Assembly: GCA_963575745.1 (NCBI GenBank)
Contig: CAUYUJ010015305.1
Coordinates: 952,991 to 1,016,990, forward strand
Length of the DNA stretch: 64,000 bases
From: Prorocentrum cordatum
Lineage: Eukaryota; Sar; Dinophyceae; Prorocentrales; Prorocentraceae
Direction of reading: 5' to 3'
In this document: positions 52,668 to 63,530 of the stretch, piece by piece
Layout: each line of letters opens with the position of its first letter
Position numbering within the stretch: position 1 is the stretch's first letter
Program-made: the position numbers and the translations under genes
Notes under the pieces: model-generated
Databases searched by the model: none
What the model saw: only the letters and a program-made list of their open reading frames with translations
What the model was told of the DNA's origin: nothing

Positions 52668-55600
52668 TCAAAAAACGTGGCTGACCAATTTCGCGGGCAT
52701 GTGCTTGTGCACGCCCGTGTTTGACAGAATCGCCTTCACGTGCTTGCGCATCTGTTGTTTCAGTCTGACGGGTTCCGACTCGCGTTTGCAGCGCAGGCCG
52801 GCAATGATGGCTGTGATCTCGGAACCCGTGGCCAGCAAGACCAAATGATCGACGCGCTTCCCGAGGTCACCAGACAGGGGCTCTCCAAACATATCGGAGT
52901 AACACTTGAACGACTGTGCGCGGGCGAGGACAGTGTCACGACGTTGTTTGATCATCTCGCCGTCCGCAGTCATCCAAGTTTTCTGGGCGAGCTTCAGCAG
53001 TTCGCCAAAGCTCTTGTATTTCTTCGCCCTGCCAAACCAAGAGGCCCCGCCCTCCCCTCCCGCCGCGACCTCCTCCAGCAGCCCCAGGGCGGCGTCCAGG
53101 GCCTCACGCCCCTTGGACATTCTCTCGAGCTTGACCTCGTCAATCCTCGGGGCGGGCCCCCTCCTGTTCCTGCTCGTCCTCCTCCTCGCCCACGTCCTCG
53201 TTCGTCTCCCCCTGCCTCTCCTCCTGCTCCTCCCCCCCTTGCTCGCCCACCTCTTCCCCCCCTGCTCCCGCCTTTCTCATGCTCCTCCGTCTCCTCCTCA
53301 TCGCTCGCCCCCACCCTCCACATCCCCATCCTTCCCCTCCTTCTCCCGCCCCTCTGGGGCTGGCTGAAGGCCGACCGAGTAGGTGGGGGGAGTGGGGATT
53401 AAGTGCGCCCACCCGTAACAGGCGCCACGCCCGCGTTATTTGTCAGCCTGGGCGCGGTGGGAGGGGGGGGGGCACGGAGGAAAGGAGGAGGAGGAGAAGG
53501 GGGAGAAGGAGAAAGAGGAAGGAGGAGGGGAGAAAGGGGCAGGAGGAGGAGAAGGAGGAGAAGGAGGAGGGGGGGAAGGAGAATGGGGCAAGGAGGAGAA
53601 CGAGGAGGAGGAGGAAGAGAAGGACGATGAGGCCGAAGAGGACAGCAAATAATTCGAAACGAGCGTTTGGGCATTCACAAGCTCCTGATTGGTTTGGGCT
53701 GTTAAGGCTACACCCCCCGAAAGACGACGGCATGAAACCCCCCCACATCCCCCCGTGAGCCCTTTCGACCAAGGGCAGTCAGCTTAAAAAACTTATTTCA
53801 ACCTGTGTCCCGGCGGCCCACTGGTCAATCATATCAGAGAAGACCGAGGCCTTCTGCTCGCCGAGCGCGTCAGAGGCCTTGCGCGCAAACTGCGCGCTGA
53901 ACACAAATCTTTTCAACTTGTCGAAGTCGACATCCGCGGCGTGGACCCCCTCGGTCTCGGGCGGAGTCTGGAGCCAGTCGGAGTGGGCCCCGCTGGCTTG
54001 CAATACAGCCTCGAAGCATTTGAACAGCGGGATCTTGTCCGAGCCATCCCCCATGGGCACCCAGAGCAACTCCAGCAAAGGAATCGCTATTCCAAGCGTC
54101 TTGTCGGTGACATCCTTGATGCTGAGCGCGACGATGGCGCCGAACGCCTTCTCAGCGGCCGCTCTGACTGCAGCACTCGCGGCCTGGTCGGTGGTGCTCA
54201 GCCGCTGTACTTGCGAAAAAACATCTGCGTCACTAGCGGGATGCCGACGCTCGCCGACTCGCCGACGCTAGACTGCAACTCGGAGACGCTCTTGATGAAA
54301 GCCCTCACCTGGTCCTTGACCGAGTGCTCCTTCTCCCGTTTCTCTATGGCGTTGCTCATGTCGGCCCAGTTCACGACGCTGGGGATCACCGAGTTGGCGC
54401 GATGGAGCAGGTCCTGTACCTTCGCAGTGAAGGAGCCCCCAGGAGCAGCGCGGTTGGTCGAGATGACCCTCATGGAACCCCCGAGCTTCACAAGAAAAGG
54501 ACCGTATGACCCTGGCACCGCATGGTCACGCAACCTCTCGCCCAAGTCGAACATCTTCTTCATGTGATCGAAATCCTCAATGCACTCAAGCTCTTCCTTG
54601 AAGTGTTGGATGTCCGCGCTATCCTCCATGACGGTTTCCATCTCTGACACCAGCTCGACGCTGTTGCGGTAGGAGTGGGCGAACTGCGTTGCCCGATTCA
54701 ACAGAAAGCGTGCGCCTTCAGCTCGGCAACGACTGCATATGCCAAGGGCCCGTCGGTCGATGCGTTCTTTTCGTGGGCCTTGTCGCTCACCTCCTTGAAG
54801 AACTTGGCGAGGTGTACCTTCTCGGGGAAGAGCAAGGCGCTGATGGCCATGCAGACCTTGTTCACGGTCTCGGCCGACGCGTCGCACTCCGCATGGTCCC
54901 CTGCAGGCCCACTTTTGCCAAATAACTCCTCGAGGGCATGGCAGAGGCGGCCCGAGATCAGCTCGCCAGGCCCGCCAAGTCTGACAACATCAGTCACAGC
55001 GACGCAGACTGCGCCGTCGAAAAGCTCGACGCCAGAGCTGGGCTTGACCTCCAGCTTTCGATGCAAGGGGTTCTCCGGGTCGAACGGCGACGAATCCGCC
55101 TCCTCGCCCTCGACGGACCGCGGCCTGACCACGTCGAAGAATTCATCCGCGTGCTTGCCCTGGACAACTGATGCTACCACCGTGCAGATCCTCCTCTCCA
55201 TCAGGTGCCGCTGCTTCCCGATGGGCAACTGGTGCATGTAGGCGCCCAGCCTGTCTAGCCCATCGACGACGTCGGTCATCTCTTCGGTCTTCAGGTCGGA
55301 AGTCCCAGACCAAAAGGCAGCTTCGACAGCATTGATGTGAGTAGAAAGCTCGTTCGACGCGTCTTTGTGCTGGTCTCTGGCGAGGTTGCCCCCGTCGACC
55401 CGTGCCCGGCGGAGCTGGCGGTTCAGATTTCTGCCCAAGAGGGCCTCTGCAACGGGCGTGGCTTCCTTCTTCCGCTTCACGATGTCCATCGGAGACTCGA
55501 AGCCCCCATCGGCGAGCTGAGTTTTCTCGCCCCTGCTCCTCGCAGGCACGCCCCTGGTGTTCAAGCTAGTCTGGGCAGGCGTAGCCGAGCCCTTGGTTAC

Positions 55601-56315
55601 AGTCTGGTTCTTTGGCGTCGTCAAGCCATCAAGTCCGTCCTCTTGAGACAAGAGGATGCCCCCGGCATCATCATCATCAGATGGCCTTCTGGACAATCTG
55701 CTCCTGCGTGCAGGTCGTGGTCCTAATCTTGGCCCAGACGGGGCTGTTGGCCTCGGTCTGCTTGAGAAGGGCATTGAACACCATGTCTGGAAGATCCTCA
55801 TGGTAGCAAGAATCAAGCTTCAGGTGGAACGTCGATTTGTCGATCTTGATTTCCCTGACTAGCTCATACTTGGTGGAGTTCTCCTCATCTGCATCTAGCA
55901 GCAGGTACCTTCTGTAGTTCTCACCGCTGATCTTCGGGAGCAGCTGGGTCTGCATGCCGCATGCCTCAGGGGTGACCTTCTTGGCGTTGATGAAGCCCTG
56001 CCTGGTGCATCCAGTGCGCGGCTTGATAACCCGCAACATCAGCCACTCGTTGCAAACAACTTCGGACAAGGAGGATGGCATGCTCATTGAGCCTTGCATC
56101 GCCTTCTCGTAATTGTCGAAAAGGTTGCCAAACTCTGCGCCGTTCCTGGCCCTCTTCAGCACATCATTGGCGCTACCCTCCAGTGAGAAGCGCTCCTGCC
56201 ATATCGCCCCGTGGCGCATGCACGCGCAGCCGACGCCGACCTTCTCGCCCTTCACGACTGCATACTCGAACCACTGGTCGTGGTCGGGATCTTCCTCTGG
56301 GCAAGCCGATGCACG
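52668..56315 (-). pseudogene. Large unknown protein gene, left copy, first exon missing
   Basis: Read on the minus strand: exon 2 starts at 56315 after an acceptor TTTTTACAG and encodes ASACPEEDPDHDQWFEYAVVKGE... to about 55680, then a TGA repeat formed by the internal deletion. The body (55670-53780) encodes the helical region (KRKKEATPVAEALLGRNLN; MYQL-like PIGKQRHLMERR; ECIEDFDHMKKMFDLGERL; KREKEHSVKDQVRAFIKSV) with several frameshifts, for example near 54700 and 54200. The C-terminal exon (53130-52668) ends early in HVF because of one extra A near 52675. The N-terminal zinc-ribbon exon is absent, since the unit ends at 56525. Clearly a pseudogene; the other copy is the reference for its structure. 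Confidence 0.65.
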
Positions 56316-56525
56316 CTGTAAAAACATCGCCCCCTCCCCTGACTTCCCCCCTGCCCCCCCCCCCTAATTGGAGGTGGCCGTCGCGGGAGGCGGGCTGGGA
56401 TTTTTGGCACAAGTGTCGGCTGGGATTGTTGGTCCAAGTGTCGGCTGGGATGTTTGGTCATCTCCGAGAGCCCCTGGGGCCCCTCGTGGTCGCTGGGTTC
56501 CCGCTGACCCAGGCGGAGGCGACAG

Positions 56526-57070
56526 GTCTCGGTGGTGTGTCCACGGACACAAGGATCCGGACACCGGAACGCTGTTTGTTTACTCTCCCACTCCCCAGAC
56601 TTCCTCCATTCTCATGTTCATCCAGGCAATGATGAATCTATAGGTCACCTAGGTGACATTGCTGACGTGAAGAATGCCTTCTGCCAATCGGATCCTATGA
56701 GCCGTGCTCAGGGAGAGATCGACGTGGAACCATGCGAGGGCATCAAGGTTGAAAAGGGGTCTCTCATCAGATTGCTGGTGAACGTCTACGGGTTAGACGA
56801 CGCCCCCCCTGGCCTGGCGTAAGACGACCGTAGGCTACCTCAAGACAACGGGGTTCACGCGTAGTCTCCTGGAGCCCTGTTGGTGGGTCAGATACGCTCC
56901 AGACGGAACCATACTTGTGACTTCGTTGTCCGCCAAGAGGCCAGATCTTGAGAAAAGGAGGAAGGAACTACGTTCAGACTACGCGCGCTGCCTTCTGGCG
57001 TGGCACCAGACCAATTACGTGTCGAAGCACGTGGCAATGCATGCCGCTAGGATCGCGCAGACCGCCCGCC
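56526..57070 (+). pseudogene. Copia-type RT fragment, duplicated copy
   Basis: Starts abruptly at CGGTGGTGTGTCCACGG without the upstream RT entry, so its 5' end is the duplication breakpoint. It shares with the left copy the frameshift in the CCCCCCCT run near 56805, showing the RT was already dead before duplication. Beyond the RT, a Lys/Arg/Ala-rich helical stretch (KRRKELRSDYARCLLAWHQ, near 56957-57010) is in frame here but broken by a four-base deletion in the left unit. The YVDD box is missing. Confidence 0.65.
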
Positions 57071-57074
57071 GTGG

Positions 57075-57335
57075 ATGATGCGCCACGATTGCATGCTGGC
57101 GAACTGCAAGATTAACGCTGAGCTACACGTGATTTGTCTTGCTGGGGCAACGGTTTCTGTTCATGTTGATGCTGCCACTGACACTGATATTGGCAGTGGT
57201 GGTGATGATGACGAGGACGACGTTCGGGCCGACAACGCAGAGGCCCGCCAGAGCCCTCTTGAGAGGCCCAAGCTAACGCCTCCAAGGGTTTCGAAGCGAA
57301 CCCAGTGCAGCGACGACCCGACGGACGACGGGTAA
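57075..57335 (+). CDS. Short unknown ORF (86 aa), Asp-rich
   Basis: ATG at 57075 to TAA at 57333-57335. HDCMLANCKINAELHVICLAG is followed by an Asp/Glu-rich stretch and a Lys/Pro-rich end. It could be the continuation, one frame shifted, of the helical stretch just upstream, i.e. a fragment of a polyprotein linker. The left-unit counterpart has a stop near 51708. No function recognised. Confidence 0.3.
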   Translation: MMRHDCMLANCKINAELHVICLAGATVSVHVDAATDTDIGSGGDDDEDDVRADNAEARQSPLERPKLTPPRVSKRTQCSDDPTDDG

Positions 57336-58075
57336 GGAGAGACCCAAAGGGCGGAGGAGGGCCCGCATCGACGCGCCAGGGCCCATTCAAGGCCCAGGCC
57401 CGCGTCGCACAAGTAGTTCGAGCCTCGTCCAGCGCGGCGGCGAGAGAGCACAGAGACGTGGAACGCCAGGAAAGGGAGGGACGACCAGGATCAGCAATCG
57501 GAGGAGGAAGAGGAGAGGGTGGAATAATACGAAGCTAATGCGCAGCAGCCGAGGATGACGAGACGGAGGATAATGCTGAGGAGCCTGGGGATCATGAGGA
57601 TGCGAACGAAGACCGACGAGGGGAAGCACGATGCGCCAGACACGGGAGAACCATGCAAGCCGCCACCAACATCTTCGTCGCCATCACCGTCGCAGGAAGC
57701 GAAGAGCAATGCACGGGCCACGGTGCGCGGGCGTGCTGCGTTTGCGATGGGCCCAACGACGACGGCTACAAAGGTGTGACAATGTTTCCTCGCTCTCTCA
57801 CTGTCTCAGTCGTTCGGTCCGTGTCGGGCTCGCTCGCCCGATGGACTCGCCTCGAACTCGCACCTCGAGTGAATCGAGCGGCCAACCCGCGGCGGCCCCT
57901 TGCGAATCAACCGACGGCCCAATGCTGCTGGAGACAACGCAGGAAAACTCTGGGACGTTTGAGTGGCTCGAGGTGGAGGGGGCAGGAAGGGGGCCCCTGG
58001 GATGCAGCTTGGGGCGCGTCGACCAACCAAACAAGAGAGAGTCTGGTGCATCTGAGGCGCGTGTGTAGCTACCTA
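57336..58075. other. Spacer between convergent genes in the right unit
   Basis: Contains several short plus-strand frames with protein-like patches (for example NIFVAITVAGSEEQCTGHG near 57668-57725), but none with a supported start or partner. They recur in the left unit at 51900-52667 with indels. Confidence 0.3.
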
Positions 58076-61000
58076 CTAAGCAGAGTCCTCGGCGGGCACT
58101 TGTCCCCCCGCCAGATCAAAAACGTGGCTGGCCAATTTCGCGGGCATGTGCTTGTGCACGCCCGTGTTTGACAGAATCGCCTTCACTTGCTTGCGCATCT
58201 GCTGTTTCAGTTTGACGGGTTCCGACTCGCGGTTGCAGCGCAGGCCGACAATGATGGTTGTGATCTCGGAACCCGTGGCCAGCAAGACCACGTGATCGAC
58301 GCGCTTCCCGATGCCATCAGACAGGGGCTCTCCAAACATATCGGAGTAACACTTGAAGAAAGACCGCGCAAGGGCGAGGGCAGTGTCACGACGTTGTTTG
58401 ATCATCTCGCCGTCCGCATTCATCAAAGTTTTCTGGGCGAGCTTCAGAAGTTCGCCAAAGCTCTTGTATGTCTTCGCTCTGTCAAACCAAGAGGCCCCGC
58501 CCTTCCCTCCCGCCGCAACCTCCTCCAGCAGCCCCAGGGCGGCGTCCAGGGCCTCGCGCCCCTTGGACATTCTTTCGAGCTTGACCTCGTCAATCCTCGG
58601 GGCGGGCTCCTCCTGCTCCTGCTCGCCCTCCTCCTCGCCCGCGTCCTCGTTCGCCCCCTCCTGCCTCTCTTCCTGCTCCTCCTCCCCTTGCTCGCCCACC
58701 TCTTCCTCCCCCCTGCTTCCACCTTTCCCGTGCTCCTCCGTCTCCTCCTCCTCTCTCGCCCCCATGCTCCACCTCCTCATCCTTCTCCTCCTTCCCCCGC
58801 CCCTCTGGGGCTGGCTGAAGGCCGACCGAGTAGGTGGGGGGAGCGGGGATTAAGTGCGCCCACCCGCAACGGGCGCTACGCCCGCGTCACCTGTCAGCCT
58901 GGGCGCGGGGGGGGGGGGGCACGGTGGAAAGGAGGGTGAGAAGGAGGAGAAGGAGAAAAGGGAAGGAGGAGGGGAGAAAGGGGCAGGAGGAGGAGAAGGA
59001 GGAGAAGGAGGAGGGTGGGAAGGAGAATGGGACAAGGAGGAGGAGGAGGAGGAAGAGAAGAGAAGGATGATGAGGCCGAAGAGGACAGCAAATAATTCGA
59101 AACGAGCGTTTGGGCATTCACAAGCTTCTGATTGGTTTGGGCTGTTAAGGCTACACCCCCCGAAAGACGACGGCACGAAACCCTCCCACACCCCCCCGTG
59201 AGCCCCTTCGACCAAGGGTAGTCGGCTTAAAAAACTTATTTCAACCGGTGCTTTGGCGGCCCACTGGCAAATCAGATCAGAGAAGACCGAGACCGTCTGC
59301 TCGCCGAGCGCGTCAGAGGCGTCGCGCGCAAACTGCACTCTGAACACAAACCTTTTCAACTTGTCGAAGTCGGCACCCGCGGCGTGGACCCCCTCGGTCT
59401 CGGGCGGAGTCTTGGGGCCAGTCGGAGTGGGCCTTGCTGGCTTGCAATGCAGCCTCGAAGCATTTGAACAACGGGATCTTGTCCGAGCCATCCCCCACGG
59501 GCACCGAGAGCAACTCCAGCAAAGGAATCGCTATTCCAAGCGTCTTGTCGGTGACATCCTTGATTCTGAGCGCGACCATGCCGTCGAACGCCTTCTCAGC
59601 GGCCGCTTTGACTGCAGCACTCGCGGCACGGTCGGCGGTGCTCACCCGCTGTACTTGCGAAAAACATCTGCGTCACAAGCGGGATGTCGACGCTCGCCGA
59701 CTCGCCGACGCTAGACTGCAACTCGGAGACGCTCTTGATGAAAGCCCTCACCTGGTCCTTGACCGAGTGCTCCTTCTCCCGTTTCTCTATGGCGTTGCTC
59801 ATGTCGGCCCAGTTCGCGACGCTGGGGATCACCGAGCTGGCGCGATGGAGCAGGTCCTGTACCTTCGCAGTGAAGGGGGCCCCAGGAGCAGCGTGGTTGG
59901 TCGAGATGGCCCTCATGGAATCCCCGAGCTTCACAAGGAAAGGACCGCGTGACCCTGGCACCGCATGGTCACGCAACCTCTCGCCCAAGTCGAACATCTT
60001 CTTCATGTGATCGAAATCCTCAATGCACTCACGCTCTTCCTTGAAGTATTGGATGTCCGCGCTGACGGCTTCCATCTCTGACATCAGGTCGACGCTGCTG
60101 CGGTAGGAGTGGGCGAACTGCTGTACCCGATTCTTCCAGAAAGCGTGCGCCTTCAGCTTGGCAACGACTGCATATGCCAAGGGCCCGTCGGTCGATGCGT
60201 TCTTTTCGCGGGCCTTGTCGCGCACCTCCTTGAAGAATTTGGCGAGGTGTACCTTCTCGGGGAAGAGCAAGGCGCTGATAGCCATGCAGACCTTGTTCAC
60301 GGTCTCGGCCGACGCGTCGCACTCCCCATGGTCCCCGGCAGGCCCCTTCTTGCCAAATAACTCTTCGAGGGCATGGCAGAAGCGGCCCAAGATCAGCTCG
60401 CCGGGCCCGCCAAGTTTGACAACGTCAGTCACAGCGACGCAGACCGCGCCCTCGAAAAGCTCGACGCCAGAGCTGGGCTTGACCTCCAGCTTTCGAAGCA
60501 AGGGGTTCCTCGGGTCGAACGGCGACGAATCCGCCTCCTCGCCCTCGACGGACCACGGCCTGACCACGTCGAAGAACTCATCCGCGTGCTTGCCCTGGAC
60601 AACTGCTGCTACCACCGTGCAGATCCTCCTCTCCCTCAGGTGCCGCTGCTTCCCGATGGGCAACTGGTACATGTAGGCGCCTAGCCTGTCTAGCCTATCG
60701 ACGACGTCGGTCATCTCCTCGGTCTCCAGGTCGGAAGTCCCAATCCAAAAGGCAGCTTCGACAGCATTGATGTGAGTAGAAAGCTCGTTCGACGCGGCTT
60801 TGCGCTGGTCTCTGGCGAGGTTGCCCCTGTCGACCGTTGCCCAGCGGAGCTGGCGGTTCAGATTTCTGCCCAAGAGGGCCTCTGCAACGGGCGCGGCTTC
60901 CTGCTTCCGCTTCACGATGTCCATCGGAGACTCGAAGCCCCCATCGGCGAGCTGAGTCTTCTCGCCCCTGCTCCTCGCAGGCACGCCCCTGGTGTTCAAG

Positions 61001-62488
61001 CTAGTCTGGGCAGGCGTAGCCGAGCCCTTGGTTATAGTCTGGTTCTTTGGCGCCGTCAAGTCATCAAGTCCGTCCTCTTGAGACAAGAGGATGCCCCCGG
61101 CATCATCATCATCATCCTGAAGCTGCTGCATGGCGGAGTCGCGCGCGGGGCGCAGGCCATTCTCAAGCTTCACTGCGATGTCGGACCTGCTCGACCCGCG
61201 GCTGAGGCGCGAACCACTCCCGCCCTCCAGCCCCTCGCCGTCGACCGAACTTGCGCCTGAGGGCCCACCCGTGCCTCCAGAGGACGCAGCACCAGAGCCC
61301 GATGATTTACCCGAGGTCGGCGAACGTCCAAGCTGCTGAGCCCGCGGGCAGCAAGACTGACACATTAGAATCGGCATCGCCCAATGCGTCGTCATCCTCC
61401 CCCTCCTCATCCTCCTTCCCCTATACCCCCCGACTTCAGCTCGCCCGACCCCCCCCCTTTCCTCGACAACTCGCAGACGGGCCCAAGATCAGATGGCCTT
61501 CTGGGCAATCTGCTCCTGCGCGCAGGTCGCGGTCGTAATCTTGGCCCAGACGGGGCTGTTGGCCTCGGTCTGCTTGAGAAGGGCATTGAACGCCATATCT
61601 GTAAGATCCTCATGGTAGCAAGAACCAAGCTTCAGGTCGAACGTCGATTTGTCGATCTTGATTTTCCTGACTAGCTCATACTTGGTGGAGTTCTCCTCAT
61701 CTGCACCTAGCAGTAGGTGCCCTCTGTAGTTCGCACCGCTGATCTCCGGGAGCAGCTGGGTCTGCATGCCGCATGCCTCAGGGGTGACCTTCTTGGCGTT
61801 GGTGAAGCCCTGCCTGGTGCATCCAGCGCGCGGCTTGATAACCCGCAACATCAGCCCCTCGGTGCAAACAACTTCGGACAAGGAGGATGGCATGCTCGTT
61901 GAGCATTGCATCGCCTTCTCGCAATTGCCGAAAAGGTTGCCAAACTCTGCGTCGTTCCTGGCCCTCTTCAGCACATCATTGGCGCTACCCTCCAGCGAGA
62001 AGCACTCGTGCCATACCGCTCCGTGGCGCATGCACGCGTAGCCGACGCCGACCGTCTCGCCCTTCACGACTGCATACTCGAACCACTGGTCGTGGTCGGG
62101 ATCTTCCTCTGGGCAAGCCGATGCACGCTGTAAAAACATCGCCCCCCCTCACCTGGCCCCCCCCTCCCCCCCCCCCCCGAATTGGAGGTGGCCGTCGCGG
62201 GTGGCGGGCTGGGTTTTTTTAGCACAAGTGTCGGGATTGATTGTCCAAGTGTCGGCTGGGATGTTTGGTCATCTCCGAGAGCCCCTGGGGCCCCTCGTGG
62301 TCGCTGGGTTCCCGCTGACCCAGGCGGGGGCGACAGCTGGGCGGGCGGGCGGAACTGATCGGCGCCAGCGGTCGCGACCGCCCGCCCGCCCGCTGCGCAC
62401 CCCAACAGGATCACCCAAAAGGGGTGGTTTGGGTGATCCTGTTTGCTGTTTGCATCTGCAGGACATGCAGGAAGGAAAAGAAGAAACT
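58076..62488 (-). pseudogene. Large unknown protein gene, right copy, body (exons after the first)
   Basis: Minus strand. Exon 2 is 62127-61498 (acceptor TTTTTACAG; CMRHGAVWHECF, FGNLFGNCEK, YELVRKIKIDK; ends QEQIAQK). A possible 77-base intron (61497-61421, GC...AG) leads to an acidic linker, with one frameshift near 61320. The ~600-codon body to about 59660 has a Ser/Gly linker, DDDDD, then a long helical region. After a frameshift near 59650 it continues to about 59235 (EISFLS). A low-complexity C/G-rich stretch (58860-59120, probably intron) precedes the C-terminal exon (58720-58076): acidic repeat, then EVKLERMSKGREALDAALG to TAG at 58076-58078. Roughly 1,100 residues in total; soluble, helical, no recognised catalytic motif. 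At least two frameshifts, so probably not functional. Confidence 0.6.
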
Positions 62489-62671
62489 GATGTGGGACAA
62501 ATTCTGTCGATGGGACCCTGGCCGTCCTCCTTCTTCCAAACCTTGTTACATTTGGTGCACTTGCCCTTGACGAAAACCTTTTTCTTCGCGGGCTCCTGGG
62601 CCTGATCCTCCTGGGCGCGCTTGACCAGGGTGAGCGCCGCTCTGATCGAGGCTGCGCAAGAAGCTGGACAC
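62488..62671 (-). CDS. First exon of the large unknown gene: zinc-ribbon-like N-terminus
   Basis: Minus-strand open stretch reading AALTLVKRAQEDQAQEPAKK then KCTKCNKVWKKEDG..DRICPTS, ending at a GT donor (62487-62486). Joined in phase 0 to exon 2 at 62127, the protein reads ...CPTSRASACPEEDPDHDQ, so Cys pairs (CTKC; C...AC) could form a zinc site. No in-frame ATG is found between the spliced-leader-like sequence at 62672-62695 and the donor, so the start codon appears lost. The left duplication unit lacks this exon. Confidence 0.5.
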
Positions 62672-62695
62672 CTGGACAGCCCAAATGGCTACAGT
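62672..62695 (-). other. Spliced-leader relic on the minus strand
   Basis: Minus-strand ACTGTAGCCATTTGGGCT followed by GTCCAG. It matches ACCGTAGCCATTTTGGCTCAAG-type leader sequence at about 18 positions and lies directly 5' of the zinc-ribbon exon, in the correct orientation. Confidence 0.65.
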
Positions 62696-62699
62696 ACTG

Positions 62700-63329
62700 A
62701 AAGTACGACCCTGAGAAGCTCGCAGCAATGCGCCCGACTCAGGCGGGGCCAAGGCGACCCCTGGCGGCTCCAATCCGGTCAACGTAAGCCCCTGAGCGCC
62801 CAGCGCGATCAAACAAGCCCCCTCCTCGGTAGCCCCCCAAACGACACGCTCGCATCGCTGCCCGCCAATCGACGACACATGCGCCCCCGACGCTATTGTT
62901 CAAAACGAATGGGGGGAGGCGGGTGACAGGGGCGATTTGAAGTCAGAGCCCCCCGATTTCTACCCTGCCTTTTTTGGTGACAACTTGCTTCAAACGGCCC
63001 GTCCGACGCCCAAACACAGTGGCTTATCATTTATGGAACCAGTCAACACCAAGGGAAGGCGAACAGAAAGCACACGTATACACGCACGCGTCTCCCGCCC
63101 CCCTCCCAGGGCCGACCCTGCTTGGAAGTTGTGGTTCTTGGAAGAGCGATTCTGGACCAGAAGTCTGCAGTCTGATCCCCCCCTCCCTGCCCTATCTCAA
63201 TATGCCCCCCCCCCCCCCCCCTGACCCCTCGTGCTCATCCCCCCGCCTCTCCGACTCCTCCCCAGGCCGACAGTGGAGCTCCTCGGCTCCGAAAATACGT
63301 TCCAGACTTCGAAAATAGGAAGGTTGCCG
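62700..63329. other. Intergenic, no gene seen
   Basis: Poly-C near 63206-63221. No convincing coding frame. Confidence 0.4.
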
Positions 63330-63530
63330 TGGCAAAGTACTCTCGGCACCAGCAAACTACGTGGGGAACTACGTGGGGCGATGTGTCCGATAACTACGCG
63401 GGAAAGCACGTGGGGAGGTCAAAAAATACGTGCCTCTCGAGCGAAACTACGCGGGGAAGTACGTGGGAACCGACGTGGGAAAACTACGCGGGGGAACTAC
63501 CCCCCGCCACCACGAAAGGACCTTAGGGCA
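63330..63530. repeat. AACTACGTGGGG minisatellite
   Basis: About ten degenerate 12-13 base units of (G)AACTACG(T/C)GGGG, some as GCACGTGGGG or TACGTGGG. Confidence 0.7.

Larger units (their letters stand above)
51086..56525. repeat. Segmental duplication, left unit (~5.4 kb)
   Basis: Starts at GTCTCGGTGGTGTGTCCACGG and ends at CCCAGGCGGAGGCGACAG. The same series is present at 56526-62337. Both contain the RT fragment, an unknown plus-strand segment and the large minus-strand gene. The left unit lacks ~380 bases found in the right one near 61109-61489 and carries extra frameshifts. Confidence 0.8.
56526..62337. repeat. Segmental duplication, right unit (~5.8 kb)
   Basis: Begins with GGTCTCGGTGGTGTGTCCACGG in the middle of an RT codon context and ends where CAGGCGGGGGCGACAG meets unique sequence. 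Divergence from the left unit is a few percent, by eye, with scattered small indels. Confidence 0.8.
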
